Of a stretch of 23,242 bases of DNA, positions 5,973-13,789 are shown in pieces. Within the stretch, counting starts at the first letter, position 1. Each line of letters begins with the position of its first letter. The DNA is from Collinsella sp. TF08-11AT (GTDB lineage Bacteria > Actinomycetota > Coriobacteriia > Coriobacteriales > Coriobacteriaceae). Under the pieces are notes generated by a model, which was not told the origin of the DNA, made no database searches, and saw nothing but the letters and a program-made list of their open reading frames with translations. The stretch is taken from the NCBI RefSeq assembly GCF_003437035.1, contig NZ_QSRL01000020.1, forward strand, positions 1 to 23,242, written 5' to 3'. A program made the translations under genes and the position numbers.

Positions 5973-5982
5973 TGCAAACTTC

Positions 5983-6059
<77 letters not shown>

Positions 6060-6101
6060 AAGCTTTTGTTTGTTGCTCTGCTCTCGCTCGCAACAAGGAG
6101 T

Positions 6102-6131
6102 ATATTAACCCGAAACTTTGCCCTTGTGCAA
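6102..6131 (-). promoter_or_regulatory. Probable promoter of tRNA-Pro
   Basis: On the minus strand TTGCAC (6126-6131) and TAATAT (6102-6107) are spaced by 18 bases, upstream of the tRNA 5' end at 6059. The -35 hexamer starts just past the coaBC stop at 6140. The leader between them contains TTGTTGC (6070-6076) facing GCAACAA (6090-6096). Confidence 0.45.
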
Positions 6132-6139
6132 GAACTTTT

Positions 6140-7351
6140 TTACAAATTTTGAAGCAAGTCCAAAATTGTATCTGCGAGCTGGGGTTTTGTTAGTACGGGA
6201 AGTTCTTGCGTGCCCGCTGTGCTTACAATCCAGGCCTTATTGGTGTCGGTCCCAAAGCCCGAATCTGCACGCGAGACATCGTTAGCGATAATGGCATCGC
6301 AGCCCTTGCGGGTCAATTTGCGCTCGGCGTACTCGACGACGTTATCGGTCTCAGCCGCAAAGCCGATCACGCGGCGATCGCCCTTTTGGCGTGAGAGCTC
6401 GGCCAAGATGTCAACGGTCTCGACGAGCTCGATTCGATCCAGGCGCTCGTTGGCCTTTTTGAGCTTGTGGTCCGCCGGGGCCGCGGGCGTGTAGTCGGCG
6501 ACGGCGGCGGCGCAAATGGCCGCGTCGGCCGTCTGGAAGGCGCTCAGCGCTGCCTGGAGCATCTCTGAGGCGGTCTGTACGCGCGCGCACTCCACGCCGC
6601 GGGGAACGTCGAGCGATGTCGGTCCCAGAACGAGCGTGACGGCGGCACCGCGGCGCGTGGCCTCCCCCGCCAGAGCGATACCCATCTTGCCCGATGAACG
6701 GTTGCCGATATAACGCACGGGGTCGATCGGTTCGTGCGTGGGGCCGGCGGTGATCACGATGCGCTTGTCCGCAAGGTCCTGGGGTACCGGGTCGAGCACC
6801 TCGCAGACGGCCTCGACGATGTCCTCGGGCTCGCTCATGCGTCCCGTGTCCACATCGCCGCAGGCAAGGTAGCCGCTACCCGGACCCACAACTTGGACAC
6901 CGCGGTCGCGCAGCGTGGCCATATTGGCCTGGGTTGCCGGCGCCTTCCACATGCCATTGTTCATGGCCGGCGCGATCACAATGGGTCGCGGCGTGGCGAG
7001 TAGCGTCGTAGAAATCAGGTCATCGGCAATGCCGTTGGCCATCTTGGCGATGATATTGGCCGTCGCGGGCGCCACGACCACCAGATCGGGCTCCTGAGCC
7101 AGTGAAATGTGGTGGATGGGGTCGGAGGGGTCGTCGAACAGGCCCACGGCGACGGGCTCGTTGGTGAGCGCACGGAAGGTGAGCGGGCCCACAAACTCGG
7201 TGGCATGCTCGCTCATAACGACCTTGACACGTGCGCCGCGCTTTTGCAGCAGGCGCACGATATTGCACGACTTATAGGCAGCGATCCCGCCGGTAATACC
7301 CAGCAGGATCGTTTTTCCCTCAAGCTGCATTGAATTGTTGGGTGCCGCCAT
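6140..7351 (-). CDS. coaBC: Bifunctional phosphopantothenoylcysteine decarboxylase / phosphopantothenate-cysteine ligase
   Basis: 403 residues, the usual length for the fused enzyme of coenzyme A synthesis. The CoaC half (about 10-185), an FMN-dependent decarboxylase, shows GGIAAYK (21-27), the histidine pair H80-H81, PAMNNGMW (128-135) and the redox cysteine in YLACG (C164). The CoaB half (about 195-403) joins cysteine to phosphopantothenate. It shows TAGPTHEPIDPVRYIGNRSSG (201-221; N217 is the conserved asparagine), AAAVADYTP (281-289), KLKK (296-299) and IGFAAET (329-335). The protein is cytosolic. ATG 7351 follows the zinc-ribbon gene stop by three bases and has only a weak Shine-Dalgarno, so translation is probably coupled. 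It is the last protein gene of the long operon. Confidence 0.96.
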   Translation of the reverse strand: MAAPNNSMQLEGKTILLGITGGIAAYKSCNIVRLLQKRGARVKVVMSEHATEFVGPLTFRALTNEPVAVGLFDDPSDPIHHISLAQEPDLVVVAPATANIIAKMANGIADDLISTTLLATPRPIVIAPAMNNGMWKAPATQANMATLRDRGVQVVGPGSGYLACGDVDTGRMSEPEDIVEAVCEVLDPVPQDLADKRIVITAGPTHEPIDPVRYIGNRSSGKMGIALAGEATRRGAAVTLVLGPTSLDVPRGVECARVQTASEMLQAALSAFQTADAAICAAAVADYTPAAPADHKLKKANERLDRIELVETVDILAELSRQKGDRRVIGFAAETDNVVEYAERKLTRKGCDAIIANDVSRADSGFGTDTNKAWIVSTAGTQELPVLTKPQLADTILDLLQNL

Positions 7352-7354
7352 CGT

Positions 7355-8074
7355 TTACGCTTCCTTGCCCGGGAGCACCAGCAGGCGGTGGCAGTACGGG
7401 CAGTGCGTAATCTCACTACCGTCGTGGCTGAGGTCGCTCATGGACGAAGCCTGCAGCGCGGTGTGGCAGACCGTAGGGATGTTACCCTGGATGGTCTCAA
7501 CAGCCAGGCCGCGGAACTGTTTGAGCAGGCGCTCGTAGTCGGTGAGCACGTCGGTCGGCAGCGTAGCGGCAAGGGCGGTGCGCTCCTTGGTGGCGGCGTC
7601 AATCTGAGCCTGCAGGTCGGCGGCCTTGGCGCGGGCGGCCTTGGTATCGGCCTTCACGCCCTCCTCGAACTTGGCGATGATGGCCTGCGCGCGAGTCTCG
7701 CGGTCGAGCGCCTCCTTATGGGCGACAACGACGTCCTTGCGGGTGTGCTCGATCTTGTCCAGGCGCTTGGCCAGGGTGGCAAGCTCGTTCTCCAGGTCCT
7801 GCACCTCGCGGTAGTCGGAACCGTCGACGTGACGTTTCTTGGCGGCCTCGATGGCGTTGTTGGTCTGAATCTCGGTGGTGTTGAGATCGTCGAGCTCAAT
7901 GTCCAGGTCCTTGCGCTGGGCGTAGAGCTTGGTCATCTCGGACTTGAGCTTCACATAGGTCTTGCGCTTGGAAGCGAGCTCCTTGAGCTCCGGCATATTG
8001 GCAAGTTCGCTCTTGTTGCGGGCGAGCTCCAAATCGATCTGTTGCAGCTTGAGTAGCGTAGCGCCGGCGCTCAT
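7355..8074 (-). CDS. Coiled-coil protein with a C-terminal zinc-ribbon-like end
   Basis: 239 residues. ATG 8074 is chosen over the more distal start at 8110 because it overlaps the Nif3 stop as ATGA and is preceded by AAAGGAGA. Residues about 5-170 form a long charged coiled coil (SKRKTYVKLKSEMTKL, NELATLAKRLDKIEHTRKD). The end carries TVCHTAL (C203) and HCPYCH (C225, C228), which corresponds to the C4-type zinc ribbon of the family commonly next to Nif3-like genes. That family normally has CxxC at the first knuckle; here the first of the two is proline (P200), so only three ligand cysteines remain, with histidines nearby. The molecular role is unknown; cytosolic. A nucleic-acid or scaffold role has been suggested for relatives but is not shown here. 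Confidence 0.75.
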   Translation of the reverse strand: MSAGATLLKLQQIDLELARNKSELANMPELKELASKRKTYVKLKSEMTKLYAQRKDLDIELDDLNTTEIQTNNAIEAAKKRHVDGSDYREVQDLENELATLAKRLDKIEHTRKDVVVAHKEALDRETRAQAIIAKFEEGVKADTKAARAKAADLQAQIDAATKERTALAATLPTDVLTDYERLLKQFRGLAVETIQGNIPTVCHTALQASSMSDLSHDGSEITHCPYCHRLLVLPGKEA

Positions 8075-8880
8075 AAGTTCTCTCCTTTTGTCACAGTCCA
8101 CCATTGGCAAGGGTTCAGTATTTTAATCGCATGACGGGGGTCGACCCCGGCGTCAACTGCAGAGTTCATCAATATATCAACGAACGGCTCCTCGGAGTGG
8201 TCGTGGCCGAGCAAGATCACTGGCAGCCCGCGCAAGGCAAGGTCTTGCGCCACGTGGTAGCCCGCCTCGCCCGTCACGATGACATCCGCACCGGCGGCGA
8301 TGGCAAGCTCTCCGAAGTCACCCAGCGAACCGCCCAAAATTGCGATGGTTCGGCACGGGTGATCGGCCTCGCCCCACACGCGCGGGTCGCTGCCATAGGC
8401 TGTGGCGGCACGGTTGGCGAGATCGCGCAGGCTGTAGACGTCGTGGAGGGTCGCGAGTGCGCCCAGACCGGTGAGCTCAGGCTCGCCCACATGCTCCAGC
8501 GAGCTCATGGGCTCAGCGCCCAGCAACTCACTCAGGCGAACGCGCACCTCGTGCGATCGGTCCAGGTTGGTGTGAAGCGAGATGATGCTCACGCCGCAAC
8601 GAGCTGCCTCGTACAACACAGCGCTGCATTGGGGACGCGATATATCCGCCGGGCAAAACGCGTCGGGCGCCTTGATATAAATGGGATGATGCGTCAGCAG
8701 CACGTTGGCGCCGGCCTCGAGAGCACGGTGCACGTTGGCCTCGGTAGCGTCAAGTGCACAGGCAACACCGGTGATCTCAGCGGCGGGATCTCCCACAGAT
8801 AAACCAACATGATCCCAACCCTCGGCGTCCGTCTTGGGATAGCGTGCCAGCAGGGCGCGCTCAAGGTCGGCGACGATCAT
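8071..8880 (-). CDS. Nif3-like dinuclear metal centre protein
   Basis: 269 residues, typical of the Nif3/YbgI/YqfO short form (without the inserted PII-like domain). Metal ligands are visible: H64-H65 in LLTHHPIY, H103 and D107 in SLHTNLD, and H226 with E230 in GHDHSE. TGEAGYHVAQD (203-213) is the other conserved stretch. Family members form hexameric rings with a two-metal site. Their substrate is unsettled; a GTP cyclohydrolase or hydrolase role has been proposed for some. The gene is joined to both neighbours by ATGA overlaps (start at 8880 with the desulfurase stop, end at 8071 with the zinc-ribbon start). Confidence 0.9.
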   Translation of the reverse strand: MIVADLERALLARYPKTDAEGWDHVGLSVGDPAAEITGVACALDATEANVHRALEAGANVLLTHHPIYIKAPDAFCPADISRPQCSAVLYEAARCGVSIISLHTNLDRSHEVRVRLSELLGAEPMSSLEHVGEPELTGLGALATLHDVYSLRDLANRAATAYGSDPRVWGEADHPCRTIAILGGSLGDFGELAIAAGADVIVTGEAGYHVAQDLALRGLPVILLGHDHSEEPFVDILMNSAVDAGVDPRHAIKILNPCQWWTVTKGENL

Positions 8881-10055
8881 GCGGCACCCACGATCGACAG
8901 CAGCGTCTGGGCAAAGTTGTCCAGGTCGGAAGGGTTCACGCGGTCATCAAACGAGATGCGCAGTGCGCCCAGCGCCTGCTCGCGACCAATGCCCATGGCG
9001 CTGAGCACGTGGCTCGGGTCCATGCTGCCGCTCGAGCAAGCTGATCCGGCCGATACCTCAAACCCGGCGGCATCGAGCTTGATGATGAGCTCTTCGGAGT
9101 CCATGCCGTCAACGTAGATTGAAACCATGCCTGGCAGACGATCTGCCTGCGCGTAGTCGCCCATCGTGGCGTGAATGCGAGGATGGGCCGTAAGCGTGGC
9201 ATAGAGATTATCGGACAGGGCCTGCAGTGTCGCTCGCTCCTGGGCCACGTGGGGCGCCAGCGTGTGGGCGGCAGCGGCAAAAGCCAGCTGCGTGCGCAGA
9301 TCCTGCGTACCGGCGCGACGTCCTGCTTCCTGTCCACCGCCAAAGATGCGCGGACGCAGCGGCGTGCGGTTCTTAAGGTAGAGCGCACCGGATGCCACGG
9401 GGCCGCCAATCTTGTGCGCGGCAACGGTCATGGCATCGACGCCCAGCTCGGTGACATCGAGCGGAATATGCAAGTAGCCCTGGATGGCATCGGTGTGAAA
9501 CAAGGCACCGGCAGCATGTGCGGCGGCGGCCAGCTCGCGGATAGGCTGCACCACGCCGCTCTCGTTGTTGGCGACCATAATGCTCACGAGCGCCACGTCG
9601 TCGCCGAGCAGCTCGACAAGCGTGGCGGGCTCAATGTAGCCCGCGCGGCAGGGCTGCACCAGGTCGACGGTAAAGCCGGCGGCACGCAGCAGCGGCAGGT
9701 TGTCCAGAATCGAATCGTGCTCGATGGCCGAAACGATTACACGATCGCGCTTGCGATCGCGCTGACGAGCGCCCTCGGCAAGACCGAGCAGCGCCAGCTG
9801 GTTGGCCTCGGTGCCGCCGTTGGTAAGGACAATCTCGGACGGGCGAACGCGCGCGCCAAAGCTGCGGGCGATCTCGCGACGCGCCACTTCTAGGCGTGCG
9901 GCGGCCTTGCGGCCAAGCGAGTGCAACGAGTTGGGGTTGACGCCGGCGAGCTCGCTGTCGTCATATTCGCGCTGCGCAAGGAGCGCCTCGGCGCGCATGG
10001 GCGTCGAGGCGGCATAGTCAAGATTCACGGGTATGCGGTTTTGACCTGCGGTCAT
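8877..10055 (-). CDS. Cysteine desulfurase (NifS/IscS-like, class V aminotransferase)
   Basis: 392 residues. This PLP enzyme takes sulfur from L-cysteine and leaves alanine plus a persulfide for Fe-S clusters or tRNA thiolation. Seen are NLDYAASTPM (11-20), NGGTEANQ (79-86), H113, D189 and Q192 near the cofactor, lysine K215 in VAAHKIGGP (Schiff base), GGGQE...RAGT (239-250) and the catalytic loop SAGSACSSG with C340. The loop of the NifS/IscS class is long and flexible, which fits. No IscU, SufU or ThiI gene stands beside it, so its sulfur acceptor is not told by context. ATG 10055 has AGGAGG 11 bases upstream, inside the end of rpe; the stop overlaps the Nif3 start. Confidence 0.92.
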   Translation of the reverse strand: MTAGQNRIPVNLDYAASTPMRAEALLAQREYDDSELAGVNPNSLHSLGRKAAARLEVARREIARSFGARVRPSEIVLTNGGTEANQLALLGLAEGARQRDRKRDRVIVSAIEHDSILDNLPLLRAAGFTVDLVQPCRAGYIEPATLVELLGDDVALVSIMVANNESGVVQPIRELAAAAHAAGALFHTDAIQGYLHIPLDVTELGVDAMTVAAHKIGGPVASGALYLKNRTPLRPRIFGGGQEAGRRAGTQDLRTQLAFAAAAHTLAPHVAQERATLQALSDNLYATLTAHPRIHATMGDYAQADRLPGMVSIYVDGMDSEELIIKLDAAGFEVSAGSACSSGSMDPSHVLSAMGIGREQALGALRISFDDRVNPSDLDNFAQTLLSIVGAA

Positions 10056-10061
10056 AAGGAT

Positions 10062-10733
10062 TTATGCCTCCTGTGCGGCCTCATTGCCCAGCTTCTGCAG
10101 CAGCGCAACCTCGGCGGCGGGATCTTGGGACTTAAATACGGCGGAGCCGGCTACGAGCACGTTGGCGCCGGCCTTAACGACCTCGGCGATGTTCTTGGAA
10201 GAGATACCGCCATCGACCTCGATCAGCGGCGACACGCCGTGGCGCTCACACATGGCCGTAAGCTCGTGCAGCTTTGCAATGGTGCCCGGGATAAAGCTCT
10301 GGCCGCCAAAGCCAGGGTTCACGCTCATGAGCAGTACCATGTCGACAACGTCGATGATGCTTTCGAGCACGCAGACGGGCGTGGCGGGGTTGAGCACCAC
10401 ACCGGCCTTGACGCCGCGCTGCTGCAGATGGGTGAGCGTGCGGTGCAGGTGCGTGGAAGCCTCGTAGTGCACGGTGATCATGTCGGCACCGGCGTCGGCG
10501 TACCAATCGACCGTCTCGTCGGGGTTCGACACCATCAGGTGCGCGTCGACCGGCACATCGGTGGAGCGCTTGACGGCCTTAAGGATGTCAACGCCAAAGG
10601 TCAGGTTGCCGGTAAAGTGACCGTCCATGACGTCGAAGTGCACGTAGTCGGCACCGGCGATCTTGTCGAGCTCGCCCTTGAGGTTGGCCATGTCGGCCGA
10701 AAGGACGGACGGAGCGATTTTGATGGAACCCAT
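10062..10733 (-). CDS. rpe: Ribulose-phosphate 3-epimerase
   Basis: 223 residues, a full-length TIM barrel that interconverts ribulose 5-phosphate and xylulose 5-phosphate in the pentose phosphate pathway. Family marks are APSVLSADMANL (7-18), VHFDVMDGHF (31-40) with metal ligands H32 and D34, DAHLMV with H65, MSVNPGFGGQ (136-145) and VDGGI with D174; the phosphate loop is near GANVLVAGSAVF (189-200). AAAGG lies nine bases upstream of ATG 10733. It follows gpsA after 18 bases and precedes the cysteine desulfurase after six bases, so it is part of the operon. Confidence 0.96.
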   Translation of the reverse strand: MGSIKIAPSVLSADMANLKGELDKIAGADYVHFDVMDGHFTGNLTFGVDILKAVKRSTDVPVDAHLMVSNPDETVDWYADAGADMITVHYEASTHLHRTLTHLQQRGVKAGVVLNPATPVCVLESIIDVVDMVLLMSVNPGFGGQSFIPGTIAKLHELTAMCERHGVSPLIEVDGGISSKNIAEVVKAGANVLVAGSAVFKSQDPAAEVALLQKLGNEAAQEA

Positions 10734-10751
10734 GGTAGTAGCCTTTCTGCG

Positions 10752-11759
10752 CTAGTCGGCGAGTCCATAGAACTCTTGGGAGGGGACGCGGTCGGTAAGG
10801 ATCTCGAGCGCCCTATCCAAAGTAACACCGTTGTAGAGCGTTTGCTCCACGGCAAAGGTGAGCGGAATGTCTACGCCCAGTGAACGGGCGAGCTCGCTCA
10901 CGCTGCGGGCCGCGACGGCACCCTCGACCACCATGTGCGTGCGTGCCTGGTACTCGTCGAGCGACACGCCACGAGCGAACTCGTAGCCAAAGGTGCGGTT
11001 GCGCGAATGCTCGGAGGTGCAGGTGGCGATAAGGTCACCCATGCCGGCAAGCCCCATGCAGGTCATGGCCTGGCCGCCGCGGGCGTGAACCAGGCGGCTG
11101 ATCTCGGCCAGGCCGCGCGTCATGATGAGGGCAAGCGTGTTATCGCCCGCACCCGAGCCGGCGGAGATGCCGCACACGATGGCGATGACGTTTTTCATGG
11201 CGCCGCAGACCTCGACGCCCGTCATATCCTGCGACAGGTAGATGCGGAAGGCCGTGGAAAGCAGCAGCTCCTTAAAGGTCTCCCCTACCTGTTGGTCTTT
11301 GCTGGCGATGACGGCGGCCGAAAGCCCGCCGCGGCAGATTTCCTCGGCATGGTTGGGGCCCGAGAGCGCCGCCACGCGCGCCTCGTTGCCGATCTCGCTG
11401 GCGATGACCTCGCTCATGAGTAGGCCGGACTCGGGCTCGATGCCCTTGGTGAGGCACAGAACCGGGGTGTCGGCGGCGATAAAGGGCGCGGCCTGGTGGC
11501 ACACGCTGCGAAGGTGCGTGGAGGGCACGGCAAAGATGATCGCATCGGAACCGTCGAGCGCCTGGGCCAAGCCCGTCGTGGCGACAACGTTTTCCGGCAG
11601 CACGTAGTCCACCAGATAGCGGGGATTACGGTGCTCGCCGTTAATGCCGGCGGCCGTCTGCTCGCTATGGGCCCACATGGTCACGCGCTCGGCGCGCGCG
11701 GCGGCAAGGCCGGCGACGGCGGTTCCCCAGGAGCCTGAGCCAATCAGCGCAACATTCAT
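10752..11759 (-). CDS. gpsA: Glycerol-3-phosphate dehydrogenase [NAD(P)+]
   Basis: 335 residues. It reduces dihydroxyacetone phosphate to sn-glycerol 3-phosphate, the backbone for phospholipids. The N-terminal nucleotide fold begins with IGSGSWGTA (6-14). SGPNHAEE (133-140), catalytic K189 in CGAMKN, GSGAGDNTLA (201-210) and GMGDLIATC with HSRNR (239-255) are the C-terminal signatures. AGGAGA lies seven bases before ATG 11759. It is nine bases behind plsY, which uses the same product, so substrate supply and first acylation are co-expressed. PlsC further upstream adds the second acyl group. Confidence 0.97.
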   Translation of the reverse strand: MNVALIGSGSWGTAVAGLAAARAERVTMWAHSEQTAAGINGEHRNPRYLVDYVLPENVVATTGLAQALDGSDAIIFAVPSTHLRSVCHQAAPFIAADTPVLCLTKGIEPESGLLMSEVIASEIGNEARVAALSGPNHAEEICRGGLSAAVIASKDQQVGETFKELLLSTAFRIYLSQDMTGVEVCGAMKNVIAIVCGISAGSGAGDNTLALIMTRGLAEISRLVHARGGQAMTCMGLAGMGDLIATCTSEHSRNRTFGYEFARGVSLDEYQARTHMVVEGAVAARSVSELARSLGVDIPLTFAVEQTLYNGVTLDRALEILTDRVPSQEFYGLAD

Positions 11760-11768
11760 GACTCTCTC

Positions 11769-12452
11769 CTACTTATCGTCGGGCTCGGTGACGCGCTTGG
11801 TAAACGAGAGCTTGGACTCCTTACCGGCCATGAGCTTTTGGATATTCGAGCGATGGGCCCACACCACGGTGATGCCGATCATCGCCATGCAAAACTTGAG
11901 TCCCAGGCTGCTGTACGGAAAGACCGCACAAGCGGCGATGGGAAGACCGATGGCGGCGGCAAGCGAGCCCACCGACACGTACTTGGTGATGGCGACGGCC
12001 ACGATAAACATGCCCAACAGCGACAGGCCAATAGGCCAGTACCAAGCGAGGATGACGCCCAGACCAACTGCGATACCCTTGCCGCCATGGAAGTTGAGAT
12101 AGGGAGAAAAGATGTGTCCCCACACGGCAGCGAGGCAAATGACGCCGAGCATCCAGTCGCCGGGGGCTCCAGGCGCCATGATGTTCTGCGGAAAACCATA
12201 GCCAAGATCGGCGATGAGCGGACGGGCGATAAGGACGCAGATGGCGCCCTTAAAGCAGTCGAGCAGCAGCGTGAGCGCGGCCACCTTGGGGCCGGCCACG
12301 CGCAGCGCGTTGGTGGTGCCGATATTGCCGGAGCCCGCCTTGCGAATGTCCGTGTGGTTGAACACGCGGCCCAAGATCAGGCCAAACGGAATCGCTCCGA
12401 TAAAGAACGAGACCACGGCGCAGATGGCGGTCAGCAGAATCGGATTATGCAT
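11769..12452 (-). CDS. plsY: Acyl-phosphate:glycerol-3-phosphate acyltransferase
   Basis: 227 residues, an integral membrane enzyme that moves an acyl group from acyl phosphate to glycerol 3-phosphate. ATG 12452 gives MHNPILLTAI and a proper first membrane segment; the frame is open further upstream only as a shadow of der. Conserved motifs are KAGSGNIGTTNALR (38-51), the LDCFKGA stretch (64-70) and WGHIFSPYLNFHGGKG (111-125). About five to seven hydrophobic segments are visible. The start overlaps the der stop by eight bases, which points to coupled translation. It lies in the familiar order der-plsY-gpsA. Confidence 0.95.
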   Translation of the reverse strand: MHNPILLTAICAVVSFFIGAIPFGLILGRVFNHTDIRKAGSGNIGTTNALRVAGPKVAALTLLLDCFKGAICVLIARPLIADLGYGFPQNIMAPGAPGDWMLGVICLAAVWGHIFSPYLNFHGGKGIAVGLGVILAWYWPIGLSLLGMFIVAVAITKYVSVGSLAAAIGLPIAACAVFPYSSLGLKFCMAMIGITVVWAHRSNIQKLMAGKESKLSFTKRVTEPDDK

Positions 12453-13779
12453 CCTTTTGCTCCTTCTTCCTAAAGAAGAGTCGGATGGGCGTGCCGGCAA
12501 AGTCGAAGGTCGAGCGCATGCGGTTCTCGACGTAGCGCTGGTAGGTGTCGTTGACCAGGTCACTGTGGTTGACGAAGAACGTAAACGTCGGCGGGTTGAC
12601 GCCCGTCTGGGTCACGTAGTGCATGCGCAGGCGGCGCTTGCCGTCCACTACGGTGTGGCCAAACTCGCGCAGGTCGGTGAGGAACGTATTGAGGCGCGAG
12701 GTGCTGATCTTTTGCGAACGCGTCTTCTCGGCAGCGTCGACCATGGCCCAGATCTTCTCCACGCTGCGGCCGGTCAGGGCAGAGATGCGCAGGTACTGGG
12801 CCCAGGGAGCCATGACGCCCAGACGGCGGTCGACGGTCTCCATGCAGGCCTCGCGCTTGCGGTCGTCGTCGAGCAGATCCCACTTGTTGAGCAGCACGAC
12901 GATGGCGCAGCCGCGCTCAATGGCCAAGCCCATGACCTTCTGGTCCTGCTCGGTAACGCCCACGGAGGCGTCGACGACGAGCAGTGCCACGTCGGCGCGA
13001 TCGATGGCGCGCAGGCCGCGGACCATGGAGTAGTACTCAATGTTCTCGTACACGGTGCTCTTCTTGCGAATGCCCGCGGTGTCGACCATGCGGTAGTGCT
13101 TGCCGTCGCGCTCGACGACGGTATCGATGGCGTCGCGCGTGGTGCCGGCAATGTTGGACACGATGGAGCGGTCGGCGCCCAGAATGCGGTTGAACAGCGA
13201 AGACTTACCGGCATTGGGGCGGCCGATGATGGCGACGTTCAGGGCGTCGGGGAACTCGTCGGCGACCTCATCCTCTTCCTCGGGGAGCAGAGCCACGATG
13301 TCATCGAGCAGGTCGCCCGTGCCATGGCCGTGTAGGGCCGAGAGCGGCGTGGGCTCACCGATTCCGAGCGAATAGAACTCCCAGATGTTGTCGTTCTCGC
13401 GATCGGGATTGTCGAGCTTGTTCACCAGCAGAAAGACCGGCTTGTCCGAGCGCTTGAGCATGCGGGCGACCGACTCGTCCTCCTCGGTGACGCCAGTGCG
13501 GCCGTCGACCACAAACAGGATGACGGCCGCTTCCTCGGCGGCGGCGAGGGCCTGGTCGCGGATGGACGTGGCAAAGACGTCATCGCTCTTGAGCGGCTCG
13601 ATGCCGCCCGTGTCGACGATGGTGAACTCGCGGCCGTTCCAATCGGCCGTGTGGTATGAGCGGTCGCGCGTGACGCCGCGGGACTCGTGGACGATGGCGT
13701 CCGAGGTCTGGGCCAGGCGGTTAACGAGCGTGGACTTGCCCACGTTGGGGCGACCGACGACGGCGACGATAGGTTTCAT
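12445..13779 (-). CDS. der: Ribosome biogenesis GTPase Der (EngA)
   Basis: 444 residues with two GTPase domains in tandem, the mark of Der, which acts in maturation of the 50S subunit. Domain 1: GRPNVGKS (9-16), DTGGIE (56-61), NKLD (120-123). An acidic linker (PEEEDEVADEFPD, about 166-178) separates it from domain 2: GRPNAGKSS (186-194), DTAGIR (233-238), NKWD (298-301). A KH-like domain occupies the last 100 or so residues. ATG 13779 (MKPIVAVVG) is chosen because it starts right at the first strand and is preceded by AAAGGAGA; the frame is open further upstream but reads as a shadow of the neighbouring gene. The gap to the DUF512 gene is 10 bases. Confidence 0.97.
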   Translation of the reverse strand: MKPIVAVVGRPNVGKSTLVNRLAQTSDAIVHESRGVTRDRSYHTADWNGREFTIVDTGGIEPLKSDDVFATSIRDQALAAAEEAAVILFVVDGRTGVTEEDESVARMLKRSDKPVFLLVNKLDNPDRENDNIWEFYSLGIGEPTPLSALHGHGTGDLLDDIVALLPEEEDEVADEFPDALNVAIIGRPNAGKSSLFNRILGADRSIVSNIAGTTRDAIDTVVERDGKHYRMVDTAGIRKKSTVYENIEYYSMVRGLRAIDRADVALLVVDASVGVTEQDQKVMGLAIERGCAIVVLLNKWDLLDDDRKREACMETVDRRLGVMAPWAQYLRISALTGRSVEKIWAMVDAAEKTRSQKISTSRLNTFLTDLREFGHTVVDGKRRLRMHYVTQTGVNPPTFTFFVNHSDLVNDTYQRYVENRMRSTFDFAGTPIRLFFRKKEQKDA

Positions 13780-13789
13780 CTGCTCTCCT

